A DNA stretch of 18,597 nt. Origin: Actinomycetota bacterium. GTDB taxonomy: Bacteria; Actinomycetota; Geothermincolia; Fen-727; Anoxymicrobiaceae. Location of the stretch: contig JAENXM010000008.1 in the NCBI GenBank assembly GCA_016649525.1, forward strand, positions 1 through 18,597, given 5' to 3'. Made by a program: the position numbers and the translations under genes. Each line of letters starts with the position of its first letter. Position 1 is the first letter of the stretch. Below the pieces are notes generated by a model. That model was not told the DNA's origin and searched no databases. It saw only the letters and a program-made list of their open reading frames with translations. Positions 5,598-12,786 of the stretch are shown here, piece after piece.

Positions 5598-6077
5598 ATG
5601 AGCGAAGAAAGTATGACGATAATCGTGTTTTCCGGTGAGTTCGACAAGGCGCTGGCCGCCTTCAACCTCGCCAACACCGGCGCCTCCATGGGCATGGACG
5701 TGACGATGTTCTTCACCTTCTGGGGGCTGGGCGTCGTCAAGAAGGGAAGCCTCTCCCGCGGCAACAAGGGCTTCATGCAGTGGATGATGAACATCATGAA
5801 GCGGGGCGGGGCGGACCACCTGAAGCTGTCCCAGATGAACATGCTCGGCGCCGGGACGGGCACGATAAAGTCGCTCATGAAGAAGTACAAGATGCCCTCT
5901 CTGCCCGAGTCGATGGCGCTGGCCAAGGAGCAGGGTGTACGCTTCGTGGCCTGCACGACCTCGATGGCGCTTATGGGGCTCGAGGAGGACGACTTCGTAG
6001 GCGACGTGGACGAGTTTGTGGGCGCAGCGACCTACCTCTCCCTCGCATCGGAGGGGAAGGTCAACCTCTTCATCTGA
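5598..6077 (+). CDS. DsrE/DsrF-like (DsrE2-type) sulfur-transfer protein
   Basis: A 159-residue protein of the DsrE/DsrF/DsrH-like superfamily. It has the N-terminal beta-strand TIIVFSGEFDKA, the motif MDVTMFFTFWGL (33-44), and a single conserved cysteine C119 in VACTTSMALMG, the position that carries a persulfide in related proteins. DsrE-type proteins pass sulfane sulfur between carriers such as TusA; DsrE2 forms are often membrane-attached, but no clear membrane helix is seen here. AGGGGG (5584-5589) sits 8 bases before ATG 5598. The next gene is a TusA, the classical partner. It is likely to act in a sulfur relay feeding IscU or other acceptors. Confidence 0.88.
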   Translation: MSEESMTIIVFSGEFDKALAAFNLANTGASMGMDVTMFFTFWGLGVVKKGSLSRGNKGFMQWMMNIMKRGGADHLKLSQMNMLGAGTGTIKSLMKKYKMPSLPESMALAKEQGVRFVACTTSMALMGLEEDDFVGDVDEFVGAATYLSLASEGKVNLFI

Positions 6078-6104
6078 CCGGAGAAAGACCCTGGAGGTGT
6101 CAAG

Positions 6105-6338
6105 GTGGACGCTGACCATACCCTCGACTGCATCGGGCTTTACTGCCCCATGCCGATAGTCAAGACCGCCCAGAAGATCAAGGAGCTGGCGCCCGGTGAG
6201 GTCCTAGAGGTCCTCTCGGACGACACCGGTATCAAGAGCGACATGCCGGCCTGGGCGAAGAAGACCGGCAACGAGTACCTGGGGCTCGAGGAGGCCGAGG
6301 GCGAGATAAAGGTTTACGTGAAAAAGCCGGCCGGGTAG
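6105..6338 (+). CDS. tusA: TusA/SirA-family sulfur carrier
   Basis: A 77-residue single-domain sulfur carrier. The signature CPMP (residues 14-17), with the persulfide-bearing C14 at the start of the first helix, is intact and C9 is a second cysteine nearby. The protein accepts sulfur as a persulfide and hands it on to a partner; in this operon the partners are likely the DsrE-like protein and the IscU/IscS-like pair. GTG 6105 is chosen because GGAGGTG (6093-6099) is correctly spaced. It lies 27 bases after the DsrE-like gene. Confidence 0.93.
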   Translation: MDADHTLDCIGLYCPMPIVKTAQKIKELAPGEVLEVLSDDTGIKSDMPAWAKKTGNEYLGLEEAEGEIKVYVKKPAG

Positions 6339-6370
6339 AAAGGCTGCAAGCGGAGCGGAGGTGGTTATCG

Positions 6371-6871
6371 GTGGCCGACAACACGACGAAGGATAACCTT
6401 CACATGGCCTACGAGGGGGAGTCGAAGGCGAGCGTGCGCCTCAAGGTATACGCAGGGAAAGCTGAGGAAGAGGAGTACCCCGGCGTTGCCAGGCTGTTCC
6501 ACGCCATCGCGGAGTCTGAAGGCATACACGCGCGCAACAACCTGCGGCTGCTCCACGAGATAAAGGACACCGAGACCAACCTCTCCGACTCGCTCGCCCG
6601 CGAGCAGAAGATAGCGGGTGTGTCCTACGGCAGCTTCATCGCGCAGGCGGAGAGCGAGGGCGACGAGAACACCGCAAGGATGTTCACCTGGGCGCGCGAC
6701 GTCGAGGAGGTGCACGAGAAGCTATACGAGAAAGCGCTCGAGCACATGCTCGCCGAGGAAGAGCCCACATACTACATATGCGACGTCTGCGGCTACGTCG
6801 CAGACGGCAGCATCCCGGACAAGTGCCCGGTCTGCGGCAATCCCGCCGACGTCTTCTTCGAAGCCAAATAA
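6371..6871 (+). CDS. rbr: Rubrerythrin
   Basis: A 166-residue rubrerythrin: an N-terminal ferritin-like four-helix diiron domain (about 1-130) and a C-terminal rubredoxin domain. Diiron ligands can be seen in the helices with EGES, ESEGIH and EEVHEKLYEKALE; the rubredoxin iron site is CDVC (about 138-141) and CPVC (about 154-157). It reduces hydrogen peroxide to water with electrons from rubredoxin or NADH-linked donors and protects anaerobes from oxidative stress. The start is GTG 6371 with GGAGG upstream. It is the last gene of the isc-like operon, where it could protect nascent clusters; a palindromic repeat follows 22 bases after the stop. Confidence 0.94.
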   Translation: MADNTTKDNLHMAYEGESKASVRLKVYAGKAEEEEYPGVARLFHAIAESEGIHARNNLRLLHEIKDTETNLSDSLAREQKIAGVSYGSFIAQAESEGDENTARMFTWARDVEEVHEKLYEKALEHMLAEEEPTYYICDVCGYVADGSIPDKCPVCGNPADVFFEAK

Positions 6872-6893
6872 TGGGTCTTGAATCATGATTTTT

Positions 6894-6923
6894 GCAACAT
6901 CGGTGCCTGGCACCAATGTGTCA
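6894..6923. repeat. REP-like palindrome, copy 1
   Basis: Core GGTGCCTGGCACC (6902-6914) flanked by ACAT on the left and ATGT on the right, then GTCA. It is the same unit as at 9651-9683 with one base missing from each arm. It lies between rubrerythrin and the kinase gene. Confidence 0.8.
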
Positions 6924-6970
6924 TAATATAACCGTGGCTGTTCGACGACGAAGAAAGACAAGCACCTCTC

Positions 6971-8785
6971 ATGGTCGGTAATGTCCTCAACAATCGTTAC
7001 CAGATAGAGCGGCTGCTGGGCACGGGCGGAATGGCCGATGTCTACCTTGCCACCGACACGCTCCTGGGCCGCCACGTCGCTGTAAAGATCCTCCACCCGC
7101 AGTACGCGAAGGACCCCGTCTTCATCCAGCGCTTCCGCCAGGAGGCTCAGGCCGCAGCCAACCTGAACCAGCGGAACATCGTCAACGTCTACGACTGGGG
7201 CATCGACGAGGACCTGGACTACCTTGTGATGGAGCATGTCGAGGGGAGCAACCTGAAGGACATAATCCTCCGGGGAGGACCGCTGCTGCCGGAGAGGGCC
7301 GTCGAGATAGCGGCGGCCATCTGCGGCGCGCTCGAGGCCGCGCACGCGAACGGCATCGTGCACCGGGATATCAAACCCCAGAACATAATCGTGATGCCGG
7401 ACAGCCAGATCAAGGTCATGGACTTCGGCATAGCCTGGGCGGCCGGCGGCTCCGCGATGACGCAGACCGGCACGATCCTCGGCACGGCACAGTACATAAG
7501 CCCCGAGCAGGCCCAGGGGCACACCGCGGACCCTCGTTCCGACCTCTACTCCCTCGGGATAGTCATATACGAGATGCTGACCGGCAAGGTCCCGTTCGAC
7601 GGCGAGAGCCCGGTGGCGATCGCCTACAAGCACGTGAGGGAAGACCCACTTCCGCCCTCGATGATAAACCCGGACGTATCGCCCGAGCTCGAAGCCGTGG
7701 TGATGAAGGCGCTGGCTAAAAACCCCGAGAACCGCTACCAGAACGCCCCTGAGATGCAGGCGGACCTGGAGCGCTGCCTCGAGGGCGCCCCCGTGTATGC
7801 GACCCCCGTCCTCTCCCCCGAGGAGGCGGCCAGGGGCGCCACCCAGGTTCTACCCGCGGCGCGCCCGGCGGCGGGCAGAAGGTCCCGTACATGGCTGTGG
7901 GTCCTCATAATATTGATAGTCATCGCGGCGGTGGGTGGCGGTGCTTACGCGATAATCAAGAGCGCGGGCGGCACGAAGGTGCCCGACCTGGTCGGCAAGA
8001 CGGTCACCGAAGCAGAGAAGACTCTCAAGGACATGGGCCTCGAGCTCATGATCGCAAAGAGGGTGATCGACCCGGAGCAGCCCAAGGACGTGATAATCAG
8101 CCAGGACCCCCAGGCCGGGAGCAAGGTGTCAAAGGGCGGTACTGTCGAGGTCGTCGTGAGCAAAGGCCAGGAACTCGTGACGGTCCCGGACTGCCGCGGC
8201 CTCTCGCGCGAAAGGGCCGAGGCGCTGATAGACAACGCCAACCTGAAAGTCGGGGATGTGACCGAGGAGTTCAGCGCGTCCATACCTCAGGGCAAGGTGT
8301 CCTCGCAATCTCCGGAACCGGGGGCCAAGGAATCCGTGGGGGCTACCGTTGACCTGGCCATCAGCAAGGGACCGGAGATGGTCGTCGTGCCGAACGTCGT
8401 CGGCATGACGAAGGATGCCGCCATAAAGAAGCTCGAGGAAGCCGGGTTCAAGGCGGAAGCCCAGGATGTAGCATCGACGCAGCCGGAGGGGAATGTTACG
8501 GAGCAGAATCCCGCGGCGGGACAGAAAGCCGCGAAGGGGAGCAAAGTAGTGATAAGCGTGGCAAAGAAGGCTGAACTCGTCACAGTGCCGAGCGTCATAG
8601 GCGCGAGCCAGAACACCGCGGAGACCACCCTGACCAACGCCGGCCTCGTGGCCTCGGTCGTCGAGAGGCAGACGACGGACCCCGCGGAGGTCGGGTTCGT
8701 GATCGGCCAGGACCCGCCATCGGGTACGACGGCGCAGAAGGGAAGCACCGTCACGATATACGTGGGGACTGCGGCTCCACCCTGA
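6971..8785 (+). CDS. pknB: Membrane Ser/Thr protein kinase with four PASTA domains (PknB-like)
   Basis: A 604-residue kinase. The cytoplasmic kinase domain (about 10-270) has a glycine loop GTGGMADVY (17-25), catalytic K39, HRDIKPQN (131-138), DFG (151-153) and the APE-like SPEQ (177-180). A proline/alanine juxtamembrane segment leads to one membrane helix (about 308-330). Four extracellular PASTA repeats follow (about 335-399, 402-467, 470-533, 536-600), each ending in a KG-type strand. PASTA domains bind muropeptides or uncrosslinked peptidoglycan, so the kinase probably links cell-wall state to growth control. The ribosome site is poor, but ATG 6971 is the only sensible start. No FHA, phosphatase or penicillin-binding gene is adjacent, so it is not in the usual cell-division cluster. 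Confidence 0.95.
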   Translation: MVGNVLNNRYQIERLLGTGGMADVYLATDTLLGRHVAVKILHPQYAKDPVFIQRFRQEAQAAANLNQRNIVNVYDWGIDEDLDYLVMEHVEGSNLKDIILRGGPLLPERAVEIAAAICGALEAAHANGIVHRDIKPQNIIVMPDSQIKVMDFGIAWAAGGSAMTQTGTILGTAQYISPEQAQGHTADPRSDLYSLGIVIYEMLTGKVPFDGESPVAIAYKHVREDPLPPSMINPDVSPELEAVVMKALAKNPENRYQNAPEMQADLERCLEGAPVYATPVLSPEEAARGATQVLPAARPAAGRRSRTWLWVLIILIVIAAVGGGAYAIIKSAGGTKVPDLVGKTVTEAEKTLKDMGLELMIAKRVIDPEQPKDVIISQDPQAGSKVSKGGTVEVVVSKGQELVTVPDCRGLSRERAEALIDNANLKVGDVTEEFSASIPQGKVSSQSPEPGAKESVGATVDLAISKGPEMVVVPNVVGMTKDAAIKKLEEAGFKAEAQDVASTQPEGNVTEQNPAAGQKAAKGSKVVISVAKKAELVTVPSVIGASQNTAETTLTNAGLVASVVERQTTDPAEVGFVIGQDPPSGTTAQKGSTVTIYVGTAAPP

Positions 8786-8828
8786 CCGTGATGCAGTTGA
8801 CGACAAACGAAACTATAGACAGTAGGGG

Positions 8829-8844
8829 CCCCCTTCTTAGGGGG
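8829..8844 (+). terminator. GC hairpin after pknB, possible terminator
   Basis: CCCCC (8829-8833)/GGGGG (8840-8844) with loop TTCTTA, 43 bases after the kinase stop. No T-run follows, so it is only a candidate terminator or mRNA 3' structure. Confidence 0.35.
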
Positions 8845-8885
8845 ATAGACCAGACAACCTGACCGCAAAACAAATGGAGGTAGAC

Positions 8886-9647
8886 ATGGAGCGCGCAATT
8901 CAGCTGAGCGACCTTCTTGAACAGGCCAAGGAAGTGGAAGTACAGGACGCCTTTATCCTGCAGAACAAGAAGCTCCTCAAGGTGAACGTGGACGCGTGCG
9001 GCGGGCAGGTCCTCACCAAAGCGGGTGCCATGATCGCCTACCAGGGGCAGATGAACTTCGCGCGAAAGGGCGGGGGCGCCGGCAAGTGGGTCAAGAAACA
9101 GATATCCGGCGAGCAGTTCACCCTCATGGAGGTGACCGGCAGCGGTGACCTCTTCTGCGCCGACGCCGCGAACGACATCATCCTTCTCTACCTGAACAAC
9201 GAGGCGATAGGCGTCGAGTCCCTCAACCTGCTCGCCTTCACCCCTAGCATAGCGTGGGACATAAAGATGATAAAGGGAGCGGCCGGCATGATGGCAGGAG
9301 GGATGTTCACCGTCGAGCTCAACGGAACGGGATACCTGGCCCTCGTAAGCAAGGGCGAACCGATGTCCCTGGCAGTCACGCCCGACCAGCCGACCTACAC
9401 GGACCCCAATGCGACCATCGCCTGGTCCGCCGGTCTCGAGCCCGCGGTGCACACCGATGTCAACCTGTCGAGCCTAAAGGGCATCTTCGGAACCGCCACG
9501 AGCGGGGAGACGTTCCAGCTCGCCTTCCAGGGAACCGGCTACGTCATCGTGCAGCCGAGCGAGGTCGCGCCGAAGACCAGCTTCGCCGGACAGAAAGGCG
9601 GCGGGGGCGGCGCCGGCGGCGTCCTGGGAGGCATCCTGGGCACCTGA
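8886..9647 (+). CDS. AIM24 family protein
   Basis: A 253-residue protein of the AIM24/TIGR00266-like family (PF01987), a double beta-sandwich of unknown biochemical role named after a mitochondrial protein. Features seen are MEVTGSGDLFCAD, the GYLALVSKGEPMSL strand pair and the GTGYVIVQPSE strand near the end, followed by a glycine-rich tail (GGGGGAGG) common in this family. ATG 8886 is chosen over ATG 8874 because GGAGG (8876-8880) lies 5 bases before it. It appears to be a single-gene unit; the palindromic repeat copy 2 begins 4 bases after the stop. No secretion signal is evident. Confidence 0.9.
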   Translation: MERAIQLSDLLEQAKEVEVQDAFILQNKKLLKVNVDACGGQVLTKAGAMIAYQGQMNFARKGGGAGKWVKKQISGEQFTLMEVTGSGDLFCADAANDIILLYLNNEAIGVESLNLLAFTPSIAWDIKMIKGAAGMMAGGMFTVELNGTGYLALVSKGEPMSLAVTPDQPTYTDPNATIAWSAGLEPAVHTDVNLSSLKGIFGTATSGETFQLAFQGTGYVIVQPSEVAPKTSFAGQKGGGGGAGGVLGGILGT

Positions 9648-9650
9648 AAA

Positions 9651-9683
9651 TGACACATTCGGTGCCTGGCACCAAGTGTGTCA
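9651..9683. repeat. REP-like palindrome, copy 2 (most complete)
   Basis: A 33-bp inverted repeat: outer arms TGACACA (9651-9657) and TGTGTCA (9677-9683), core GGTGCCTGGCACC (9661-9673). Only one mismatch and one G-T pair interrupt the 16-base arms. It is directly behind the AIM24 gene. Confidence 0.85.
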
Positions 9684-9700
9684 TTAGTAAGTTTTGTCAT

Positions 9701-9728
9701 TTGAAATCCGGCAGATATTGTGTATAAA
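9701..9728 (+). promoter_or_regulatory. Promoter of the hdr-etf-flx operon
   Basis: -35 TTGAAA (9701-9706) and -10 TATAAA (9723-9728) separated by 16 bases, close to the sigma-70-type consensus. The predicted start is about 9735, giving a leader of about 78 bases that contains a strong hairpin. Confidence 0.6.
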
Positions 9729-9758
9729 ATTCGTAGGTAGTTTTTAATGATAAGTCGC

Positions 9759-9787
9759 GGTGCGCCCTAACGGGTGCGCCATCTTTT
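9759..9787 (+). terminator. Leader hairpin with T-rich tail: attenuator-like structure
   Basis: GGTGCGCCC (9759-9767), loop TAAC, GGGTGCGCC (9772-9780): nine pairs in RNA, two of them G-U, followed at once by ATCTTTT. It has the form of an intrinsic terminator yet lies between the predicted promoter and the first gene, so it may act as an attenuator or stop read-through from upstream. Confidence 0.5.
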
Positions 9788-9812
9788 GTCCGAGACTAAC
9801 GTGGAGTAGAAC

Positions 9813-10955
9813 ATGAGCATTGAACAGGGTACATTTGTGCAGAAATACGACCTCCTCGGCTGCATCCAGTGCGGGAGATGCACGGGCGGATGCCCGGTGA
9901 CGGTCCGCACGGAGCTCAACGTGAGGAAGTTCGTCAACGACACTATCGAGGATGACCGCCTCGAGGAGCTCTCCGAGAAGCCGGAGATCTGGGACTGCAC
10001 TACATGTAACACCTGCGCGCTGCGCTGCCCCAAAGGCCTGGACCCCTTCGAGGTCCTCCTGGGCCTCCGCAGCATGAGGGCCGAGGAGGGCAACATCCAG
10101 CCAACGGCCAGGGACGCCCTCGAGAGCATGTTCAACAACGGGAACCCGTGGGGGAAGCCAGCCGCCAGGCGGGTCGACTGGATGGAGGGCATCGAAGGGG
10201 TCGAGAAAGTACGCATCCTCGAGCCAGGAGAGAAAGCGGATGTGCTCATACACATCTGCTGCACGGCGGCCTACGACCCCCGCATCATGCCGCTCGCCAA
10301 GAACCTGGTCAGGGTCATGGAGGCCGCCGGGGTGGATTACGGTTTCATCGGCGTGGAGGAGAAGCACTGCGGGAGCGAGGCGAGACGCCTCGGCGAGGAA
10401 GGCCTATTCGAGTACTTCGACGAGGAGAACACTGAGCTCTTCGGCAGGTTCGACGTCAACCGCCTCGTCTGTTTGTCCCCGCACTGCATGAACACCTTCA
10501 AGAACGAGTACCAGAACCTGAACCTTCCCGTGATGCACTATACCGAGCTCGTCGCGGAGCTCATAGAGGACAAGAAGCTGGAGTTGAAAAACGAGATCGC
10601 CGCACCCGTTGTCTTTCACGACCCGTGCTACCTGGGCAAGAAGAACAATATCTTCGACGAGCCGCGCTACATCCTGAGCCAGATGCCGGGCGTCGAGCCG
10701 CTCGAGTTCCTCCGCTCCCGCGAGAGGAGCCTCTGCTGCGAGGGAGGCGGCGGCAAGATGTGGGTGGAATCCGAGTCCAAGGAGCAGCGCCTGGCCGAGA
10801 CGCGCATCATGGACGCGAAGGACCTGGGTGCGAAAATCGTGGCGGTCTCCTGTCCGTTCTGCCTGCTTACCCTGGAGGACGCGCTCAAGGTGAAGGGCCT
10901 CGAGGAGGAGATGCGGGTAGCGGATATACTGGAGCTCCTCGGCGAAGCGATGTGA
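9813..10955 (+). CDS. HdrC-HdrB fusion-like (HdrD/DUF224) Fe-S protein
   Basis: A 380-residue protein joining an HdrC-like ferredoxin part and an HdrB-like part. The ferredoxin clusters are C17, C20, C23, C27 and C62, C65, C68, C72. The second CCG motif is complete: C272, C308-C309, C347, C350. The first is degenerate: CC at 149-150 is present, but the CCG pair is H185-C186 and the CPHC segment is S222-P-H-C225, so two of five ligands are replaced. It probably carries one non-cubane cluster instead of two. In HdrABC the HdrB site reduces a disulfide; in syntrophs DUF224 proteins next to etfBA pass electrons between Etf and another acceptor. It is the first gene of the eight-gene operon; GTGGAG lies before ATG 9813. 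Confidence 0.92.
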   Translation: MSIEQGTFVQKYDLLGCIQCGRCTGGCPVTVRTELNVRKFVNDTIEDDRLEELSEKPEIWDCTTCNTCALRCPKGLDPFEVLLGLRSMRAEEGNIQPTARDALESMFNNGNPWGKPAARRVDWMEGIEGVEKVRILEPGEKADVLIHICCTAAYDPRIMPLAKNLVRVMEAAGVDYGFIGVEEKHCGSEARRLGEEGLFEYFDEENTELFGRFDVNRLVCLSPHCMNTFKNEYQNLNLPVMHYTELVAELIEDKKLELKNEIAAPVVFHDPCYLGKKNNIFDEPRYILSQMPGVEPLEFLRSRERSLCCEGGGGKMWVESESKEQRLAETRIMDAKDLGAKIVAVSCPFCLLTLEDALKVKGLEEEMRVADILELLGEAM

Positions 10956-11003
10956 GCATGGTTTTGATTTCAAGAGTGTCGATCGAGAAAAGGGGGACGT
11001 AGG

Positions 11004-11801
11004 ATGAACGTTGTGGTCTGCGTGAAGCAGGTACCCGACACTTCCGACCCCGACACTGAAGTCCATATCGACTCCAGTGGCAGGGATGTTGAGCGGAGCA
11101 AATTCAGCTTCGTGATCAACGACGCGGACAACTACGCAGTGGAAGAGGCGATCCTGCTCAAGGAGAAGCACGGCGGGGAGGTCACGGTGGTCAACATCGG
11201 GCCGGAGACCGCCAACCAGGTGATAAGGATGGCACTCGCCAAGGGCGGCGACAAGGCAATCCGGCTCGAGGACGAGAAGTTCGAGTTCTCGGACGCCGTC
11301 TGCACCGCCAGGCTGCTGGCGTCGGCCATCAAGGACATCGAGTACGACATCGTCATGACGGGATGCATAGCCACGGACGACGGCTACACGGCTACAGGCG
11401 TCGCGCTTGGGCAGGTACTGGGCCTTCCGCACGCGGCGTACGTCAAGAGCGTAGAGGTCGTCGAAGAGGGCAAGCTGAAGGTCGGTCGCGAGCTCGAGGG
11501 GGGAATTATGGAGATGCTCGAGATCCAAACCCCCTGTGTGCTCACCATACAGACCGGCATCAACGAGCCGCGCTACGCGTCCTTCAAGGGCATCAGGGCG
11601 GCTTCCAAGAAGGAAATCAAGCTCATGGACCTCGCTGCAACCGGCCTTTCCGAGGACGAGGCCGGCGAGGCCGGCTCCAAGAGCGTAATGGTCCAGTATT
11701 CGGTGCCGGAAGTAGGAGAGCTCGCCGAGATGCTGGAAGGCGATGCGGCAGAGACCTCCGGGAAGCTCGCCGGGATTCTGAAAGAGAAGGGGCTGGTATA
11801 G
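11004..11801 (+). CDS. etfB: Electron transfer flavoprotein, beta subunit
   Basis: A 265-residue EtfB (FixA). The N-terminal MNVVVCVKQVPDT is typical, and the nucleotide-binding region contains the motif GCIATDDGYTATG (about 121-133). EtfB holds AMP or, in bifurcating Etfs, a second FAD; which one applies here cannot be read by eye. The gene is 48 bases after the HdrCB-like gene with AAGGGGG upstream, and its TAG is followed at once by the etfA ATG. The Etf would shuttle electrons from an acyl-CoA-type or hydroxy-acid dehydrogenase into the Fe-S/HdrA complex encoded around it. Confidence 0.95.
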   Translation: MNVVVCVKQVPDTSDPDTEVHIDSSGRDVERSKFSFVINDADNYAVEEAILLKEKHGGEVTVVNIGPETANQVIRMALAKGGDKAIRLEDEKFEFSDAVCTARLLASAIKDIEYDIVMTGCIATDDGYTATGVALGQVLGLPHAAYVKSVEVVEEGKLKVGRELEGGIMEMLEIQTPCVLTIQTGINEPRYASFKGIRAASKKEIKLMDLAATGLSEDEAGEAGSKSVMVQYSVPEVGELAEMLEGDAAETSGKLAGILKEKGLV

Positions 11802-12764
11802 ATGAGCGACATATTTGTACTGGCGGAACACAGGCAGGACGAGCTGCGGGAAGTCACCCTCGAGATGCTGACCATGGCCGGCGGTCTGGGGTCGCCGGTG
11901 ACGGCCGTGCTCTTCGGAAGCGGCGTAAACGACTTCGCCGACAAGTGCGCCTCGTTCGCCGATAAGGTCATATATGTGGACGACCCGACGTACGAGAACT
12001 TCAACTCGGCCGCCTACCAGGCGGCTCTGGTAGAGCTCATCAAGGCCGAGAAGCCGGGGCTCGTGCTCATCGGCAACACGGGCCAGGGAGCAGACCTGGC
12101 CCCGTCTCTCGCCGTGGAGCTGGACCTCCCCTATTCCTCCGACATCATTGCCGTCACCATCGAGAACGACAAGCCGGTGGCGACCCGGCAGTATTACGGC
12201 GGCAAGATAGACGGAAGGATCGAGTTCAAGGACGCGGATACCTACGTTCTCGCGATCCGCGAGGCCGCCACGCCGGCGGGCGAGGGCGGCAAGTCGGGCG
12301 AGATAGTTAAAACGGACAACCCGGTCACCACGGAGATAACCGTGAAGAGGTTCCTCGAGTACGTGGAAGCTGCCATCGGCGAGGTGGACATAACCCAGTC
12401 CACCGCACTGGTGGCGGTCGGCCGCGGGATCCGCGAGGACAAGAACATGCCGATCATGGAGGAGCTCGCCCAGGCCATGGGCGCGGACCTCGCCGCGAGC
12501 CGCGCGGTCGTCGATGCGGGTTGGCTGCCCCAGGACCGCCAGGTGGGGATATCCGGCAAGACGGTGAAGCCCAAGCTCTACCTAGCGGTCGGGATAAGCG
12601 GCGCCTTCCAGCACGTGACCGGCATTAAGGGCGCGGACCTTGTCGTGGCCATCAACAAGGACCCGGACGCCCCGATATTCCAGTACGCAGACTACGGAAT
12701 CGTGGACGACCTCTTCAAGGTGGTGCCGGCCCTTACCGACAAGCTCAAGGGGATGAAGGGCTAG
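11802..12764 (+). CDS. etfA: Electron transfer flavoprotein, alpha subunit
   Basis: A 320-residue EtfA (FixB) of usual length without an extra N-terminal ferredoxin domain. The C-terminal FAD domain carries the family signature: GRGI (207-210), ASRAVVDAGWLP (232-243), GISGAFQH (264-271) and INKDPDAPIFQYADYGIV (284-301). It binds FAD and pairs with EtfB to carry one or two electrons. The ATG directly abuts the etfB stop, as expected for equimolar synthesis of both subunits. No acyl-CoA dehydrogenase is in the window, so the electron donor is encoded elsewhere. Confidence 0.96.
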   Translation: MSDIFVLAEHRQDELREVTLEMLTMAGGLGSPVTAVLFGSGVNDFADKCASFADKVIYVDDPTYENFNSAAYQAALVELIKAEKPGLVLIGNTGQGADLAPSLAVELDLPYSSDIIAVTIENDKPVATRQYYGGKIDGRIEFKDADTYVLAIREAATPAGEGGKSGEIVKTDNPVTTEITVKRFLEYVEAAIGEVDITQSTALVAVGRGIREDKNMPIMEELAQAMGADLAASRAVVDAGWLPQDRQVGISGKTVKPKLYLAVGISGAFQHVTGIKGADLVVAINKDPDAPIFQYADYGIVDDLFKVVPALTDKLKGMKG

Positions 12765-12786
12765 AAGCCCAAGGAGGGCCCGATAG

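Noticed and set aside
6894..6923. Palindrome copy 1 as a plain intrinsic terminator
   Set aside because: No T-run follows the stem, and the same core recurs twice with conserved outer arms, which points to a repeat family; a role in 3'-end formation is still possible.
7970..8775. Tandem DNA repeat inside the kinase gene
   Set aside because: The periodicity of about 200 bases reflects four diverged PASTA domains at the protein level; the DNA copies are not similar enough to be a recent repeat.
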